A DNA stretch of 5,457 nucleotides from JBDHRG01 sp039807445. Its GTDB lineage: Bacteria; Pseudomonadota; Gammaproteobacteria; Competibacterales; Competibacteraceae. The notes beneath the pieces are model-generated. The model was not told the DNA's origin. It saw nothing but the letters and a program-made list of their open reading frames with translations, and did no database searches. The stretch is taken from the NCBI GenBank assembly GCA_039807445.1, contig JBDHRG010000237.1:1-5457 (forward strand). Direction: 5' to 3'. Position 1 is the first letter of the stretch, and each line of letters opens with the position of its first letter. Shown piece by piece: positions 1 through 5,457 of the stretch. The position numbers and the translations under genes are program-made.

Positions 1-12
1 GGTGCGAGGTGT

Positions 13-48
13 GAGGCGCGAGTAAAAGCAACATTCTCGCCGTGCCTC
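13..48 (-). terminator. Possible hairpin downstream of ppc
   Basis: The ppc transcript could fold here. GAGGC and GCGAG, separated by a 3-nt bulge (plus-strand 48-36), pair with CTCGC-GCCTC (plus-strand 22-13) around a 13-nt loop, giving ten base pairs. One arm uses the first heptamer copy. No U-tract follows, so this is not a standard intrinsic terminator. It could instead protect the 3' end of the mRNA or be a by-product of the repeat. Confidence 0.25.
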
Positions 49-76
49 GTGCCTCGTGCCTCGTGCCTCGTGCCTC
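42..76. repeat. Tandem heptamer array, 5 x GTGCCTC
   Basis: Five perfect head-to-tail copies of GTGCCTC occupy 42-48, 49-55, 56-62, 63-69 and 70-76, ending three bases before the ppc stop codon (80-82). Degenerate related bases (GCGAGG, GTGAGGC) lie in inverted orientation at 5-17. The array is noncoding. A 7-bp unit next to a stop codon suggests slippage-prone DNA whose copy number may differ between strains. Any function is unknown. Confidence 0.9.
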
Positions 77-79
77 GGG

Positions 80-2887
<2,808 letters not shown>

Positions 2888-2929
2888 CGCGGTGATCCGC
2901 CTGTGGTGTGCGAAGGCTGCAAGCGCTCG

Positions 2930-2959
2930 ATCATATTCGCGCGTCCCGCGCGGGGTCCA
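2930..2959 (-). promoter_or_regulatory. Candidate ppc promoter (sigma-70-like)
   Basis: Reading the minus strand, TATGAT (plus 2935-2930) matches five of six -10 consensus bases and TGGACC (plus 2959-2954) matches four of six -35 bases, with an 18-bp spacer. Transcription would start near 2923 and leave a leader of about 36 nt before the ppc ATG. It is the best hexamer pair I found in this intergenic region. The -35 sits inside the dyad at 2953-2967. The assignment rests on pattern only. Confidence 0.4.
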
Positions 2960-2967
2960 GCGGACCC
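2953..2967. promoter_or_regulatory. Perfect dyad GGGTCC-AGC-GGACCC over the ppc -35
   Basis: A perfect 6-bp inverted repeat with a 3-bp centre overlaps the candidate ppc -35 element. A separate 10-bp palindrome, CCCGCGCGGG (2945-2954), abuts and overlaps its left arm. The position fits an operator for a dimeric repressor, but GC-rich DNA produces such dyads by chance fairly often. No regulator family is recognised. Confidence 0.35.
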
Positions 2968-2999
2968 GACGACGGTATTGAGCGAAACCACCGCGATCT

Positions 3000-3026
3000 G
3001 CGGCGATGTAGCGGCGATGTAGCGGC
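3000..3026. repeat. Short tandem repeat, 2.4 x GCGGCGATGTA
   Basis: GCGGCGATGTA occurs twice in direct succession (3000-3010 and 3011-3021) and is followed by a partial third copy, GCGGC (3022-3026). The 11-bp period is about one helical turn, so the copies face the same side of the DNA. It lies between the ppc promoter candidate and the antitoxin gene and could be a binding site or simple slippage. Confidence 0.7.
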
Positions 3027-3150
3027 CAGGCGAGCTGTCGGCGAGCATCGGGAGAAGCCTGTTCCGATCCTCCTGCTGCCGGACCGTACCCGGTGTGATG
3101 GGGATGAAATCGGCTAGGCTATGAGCCTTCTCGAGTCGGGACATTGGCCT

Positions 3151-3360
3151 ATGCGTACCCGCATCGAGCTCGATGATGCCTTGCTCGCCCAGGTGCAAAA
3201 ACTCGGGCGCTTCCCGACCAGGAGGGCGGCCGTCAACGCCGCGTTGGCGGAGTACGCCAATTTGCTCAAGCGCAGGGAACTCCTGGCTCTGCGCGGCGAG
3301 GCGGCCTGGGAGGGCGATCTCGACCGTCTGCGGCGGCGGCGCGACGAGGCGGGGACGTGA
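3151..3360 (+). CDS. VapB-type antitoxin (ribbon-helix-helix, DUF2191-like), no toxin partner
   Basis: A 69-residue protein resembling the VapB antitoxins of VapBC toxin-antitoxin systems, which bind their own operator as dimers and neutralise a PIN-domain RNase. The N-terminal strand RTRIEL (2-7), helix DDALLAQVQKLG (8-19) and helix TRRAAVNAALAEYANLL (23-39) form the ribbon-helix-helix. The tail LLALRGEAAWEGDLDRLRR (44-62) carries the RG-x(3)-WEGDL signature of the toxin-binding end. I chose the ATG at 3151 because family members begin MRT-like and GGGA (3138-3141) lies 9 nt upstream. An in-frame ATG at 3121 would add ten residues without a visible ribosome-binding site. A vapC gene would normally follow directly, but here convergent queG ends 14 bp after the stop, so the antitoxin appears orphaned. 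Codons such as AGG, TTG, AAA and AAT look less GC-adapted than those of its neighbours, which hints at acquisition. Confidence 0.85.
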   Translation: MRTRIELDDALLAQVQKLGRFPTRRAAVNAALAEYANLLKRRELLALRGEAAWEGDLDRLRRRRDEAGT

Positions 3361-3371
3361 TCACGGACTGA
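3357..3371 (+). pseudogene. Possible vestige of a vapC toxin start
   Basis: A GTG overlapping the antitoxin stop (GTGA, 3357-3360) opens the frame GTG ATC ACG GAC and then stops at TGA (3369-3371), reading V-I-T-D. VapC toxins usually begin by overlapping the vapB stop in this way and read like (M/V)-I-L-V-D-T-S. The purine-rich GAGGCGGGG just upstream could have served as the ribosome-binding site. The resemblance covers only a few codons, so chance is a real alternative. Confidence 0.3.
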
Positions 3372-3374
3372 GGC

Positions 3375-4439
3375 TCAGACCGACCGCCTCGTCGCCTGCT
3401 CGGCCAGCGCCCAGGCCACGTGCTCGCGCACCAGCGCCGAAGGGTGGTCGCGGCGCGCCTCGAGCGCGCGCACGGCTTCAGGCGACCACGGCGCGTTGCC
3501 GAGCGCGACCGCGACGTTGCGCAGCCAGCGTTCGTGGTTCAGCCGGCGCAGCGCCGTGCCCTCGGTCCGCGCCAGCCAGGTCGCTTCGTCCCAGCCGAAC
3601 AGCTCGACCAGCGTGGCGGCGTCGAGGCCGTGACGGGGCAGGAAGTCGGCTTCGGGGCTGGGTGTCGCGAAGCGGTTCCACGGGCACACCAGCTGGCAGT
3701 CGTCGCAGCCGTAGATGCGGTTGCCGATCGCGCGGCGCAGCTCGAGCGGGATCGCCCCGCGCAGCTCGATGGTGAGGTACGAGATGCAGCGGCGCGCATC
3801 GACCACGTAGGGCTCGACGATCGCGCGCGTCGGGCAGATATCGATGCAGCGCGTGCAGCGCCCGCAATGCGCCTCGACCGGCGCATCGGCCGGCAGCGGC
3901 AGGTCGACCAGCATCTCGCCGAGGAAGAACCACGAGCCGTCGCGCGCCAGCAGGTTCGAATGCTTGCCGACCCAGCCCAGCCCGGCCAGCGCCGCGAGCG
4001 GCTTTTCCATCACCGGCGCCGAGTCGGCGAACACGCGGTAGCCGAACGGCCCCGTTTCGGCGGCGATGCGATCGGCCAGCTTCTGCAGGCGCTTGCGCAC
4101 GACCTTGTGGTAGTCGCGCCCCAGCGCGTAGCGCGACACGTAACCGAGGCCACCGTCCTCGAGCACGGCCCACGGCTCGCGTGCCTGCTGCGGCCAGTAG
4201 TCGAGCCGCGCCGAGACCACCCGCAGCGTGCCCGGCACCAGCTCGGCCGGGCGGGCGCGCCGGGTGCCGTGGCTCGCCATGTAGTCGAGCTCGCCGTGGC
4301 AGCCGCGCGCCAGCCACTCGAACAGCCGTGCCTCGGCCGCGCCCAGCGCCGGCTCGGCGATGCCGATCGCCGTGAAGCCGAGCTCGCGGCCCCAGGTCTT
4401 GATGCGGGCGGCCAGCGCGGCGTAATCGGGGGGACTCAT
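3375..4439 (-). CDS. queG: Epoxyqueuosine reductase QueG, complete
   Basis: Catalyses the last step of queuosine synthesis, reducing epoxyqueuosine to queuosine at position 34 of tRNAs for Asp, Asn, His and Tyr, using cobalamin and two [4Fe-4S] clusters. The 354-residue product is of usual length. Conserved blocks are YVSRYALGRDYHKVVRKRL (100-118), VFADSAPVMEK (136-146; D139 is the likely proton-donating Asp) and GWVGKHSNLL (155-164). The ferredoxin-like part has C192-x2-C195-x2-C198-x3-C202-P, then C218, then C245-x2-C248-x3-C252-P, so all eight cluster ligands are present. Residues 299-346 look like the HEAT-like helical repeat that ends QueG proteins. The ATG at 4439 gives the typical N-terminus (DYAALAARIKTWGRELGFTAIGIA), although no good ribosome-binding site precedes it. 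It is divergent from nnr with 68 bp between them and convergent with the antitoxin gene with 14 bp between stops. Confidence 0.97.
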   Translation of the reverse strand: MSPPDYAALAARIKTWGRELGFTAIGIAEPALGAAEARLFEWLARGCHGELDYMASHGTRRARPAELVPGTLRVVSARLDYWPQQAREPWAVLEDGGLGYVSRYALGRDYHKVVRKRLQKLADRIAAETGPFGYRVFADSAPVMEKPLAALAGLGWVGKHSNLLARDGSWFFLGEMLVDLPLPADAPVEAHCGRCTRCIDICPTRAIVEPYVVDARRCISYLTIELRGAIPLELRRAIGNRIYGCDDCQLVCPWNRFATPSPEADFLPRHGLDAATLVELFGWDEATWLARTEGTALRRLNHERWLRNVAVALGNAPWSPEAVRALEARRDHPSALVREHVAWALAEQATRRSV

Positions 4440-4453
4440 CGGCGGCGCGGAAC

Positions 4454-4482
4454 TTGGCGGGGACGGGTGGAGCGGCTATTTT
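4454..4482 (+). promoter_or_regulatory. Candidate nnr promoter
   Basis: TTGGCG (4454-4459) and TATTTT (4477-4482) are separated by exactly 17 bp, and each matches four of six sigma-70 consensus bases. Transcription would begin near 4489, giving a leader of about 20 nt that just includes the GGAG ribosome-binding site (4498-4501). The TATTTT is the only AT-rich stretch in the 68-bp region. No comparably spaced pair was found for queG on the other strand. Confidence 0.45.
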
Positions 4483-4487
4483 GCCGC
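4472..4487. promoter_or_regulatory. Dyad GCGGC-TATTTT-GCCGC framing the nnr -10
   Basis: A perfect 5-bp inverted repeat (4472-4476 and 4483-4487) encloses exactly the six bases proposed as the nnr -10 element. In this divergent region it could be an operator acting on one or both genes. The arms are short and GC-rich, so chance cannot be excluded. Confidence 0.3.
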
Positions 4488-4507
4488 AAATCGAGCCGGA
4501 GACGCCC

Positions 4508-5457
<950 letters not shown>

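Noticed and set aside
2908..3117. A possible 69-codon plus-strand gene in the ppc-antitoxin spacer.
   Set aside because: It has no ribosome-binding site, no recognisable domain and no typical codon bias, and it overlaps the ppc promoter candidate and the tandem repeat.
3356..3378. The palindrome CGTGATCACG (3356-3365) and CTGAG-G-CTCAG (3368-3378) as a bidirectional terminator between the convergent genes.
   Set aside because: The first has no loop and the second only a 1-nt loop, so neither forms a stable hairpin, and no T-tract follows on either strand.

Overview
The window reads as chromosomal DNA of a very GC-rich proteobacterium, most likely a beta- or gammaproteobacterium. The evidence is the bacterial-type PEP carboxylase, the cobalamin-dependent QueG, and the head-to-head arrangement of queG and the bifunctional NAD(P)HX repair gene, an arrangement also known from Escherichia coli (yjeS/yjeF). 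Codons end overwhelmingly in G or C. I cannot name a genus from the sequence alone.

Layout. Positions 1-79 hold five perfect tandem copies of a 7-bp unit and a bulged inverted repeat just beyond the 3' end of ppc. Positions 80-2887 (minus) are a complete ppc of 935 codons with all the main catalytic motifs. Positions 2888-3150 are intergenic, with a plausible ppc promoter whose -35 lies in a dyad, a short 11-bp tandem repeat and another imperfect dyad. Positions 3151-3360 (plus) encode a 69-residue VapB-type antitoxin without a toxin gene. Only 14 bp later comes the 3' end of convergent queG (3375-4439, minus). A 68-bp divergent intergenic region follows, with a good -35/-10 pair for the last gene. 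That gene, nnr (plus, from a GTG at 4508), runs off the right edge after 316 codons and is therefore 3'-truncated by the window.

The genes are mainly housekeeping. PEP carboxylase replenishes oxaloacetate, QueG finishes queuosine in tRNA anticodons, and Nnr repairs hydrated NAD(P)H. They do not form one pathway. The accessory item is the solitary antitoxin, whose stop overlaps a possible vestigial GTG toxin start that hits a stop after four codons. I saw no clear novel system. The best leads are this possible toxin-deletion scar, the heptamer array, and the dyads placed on candidate promoters.
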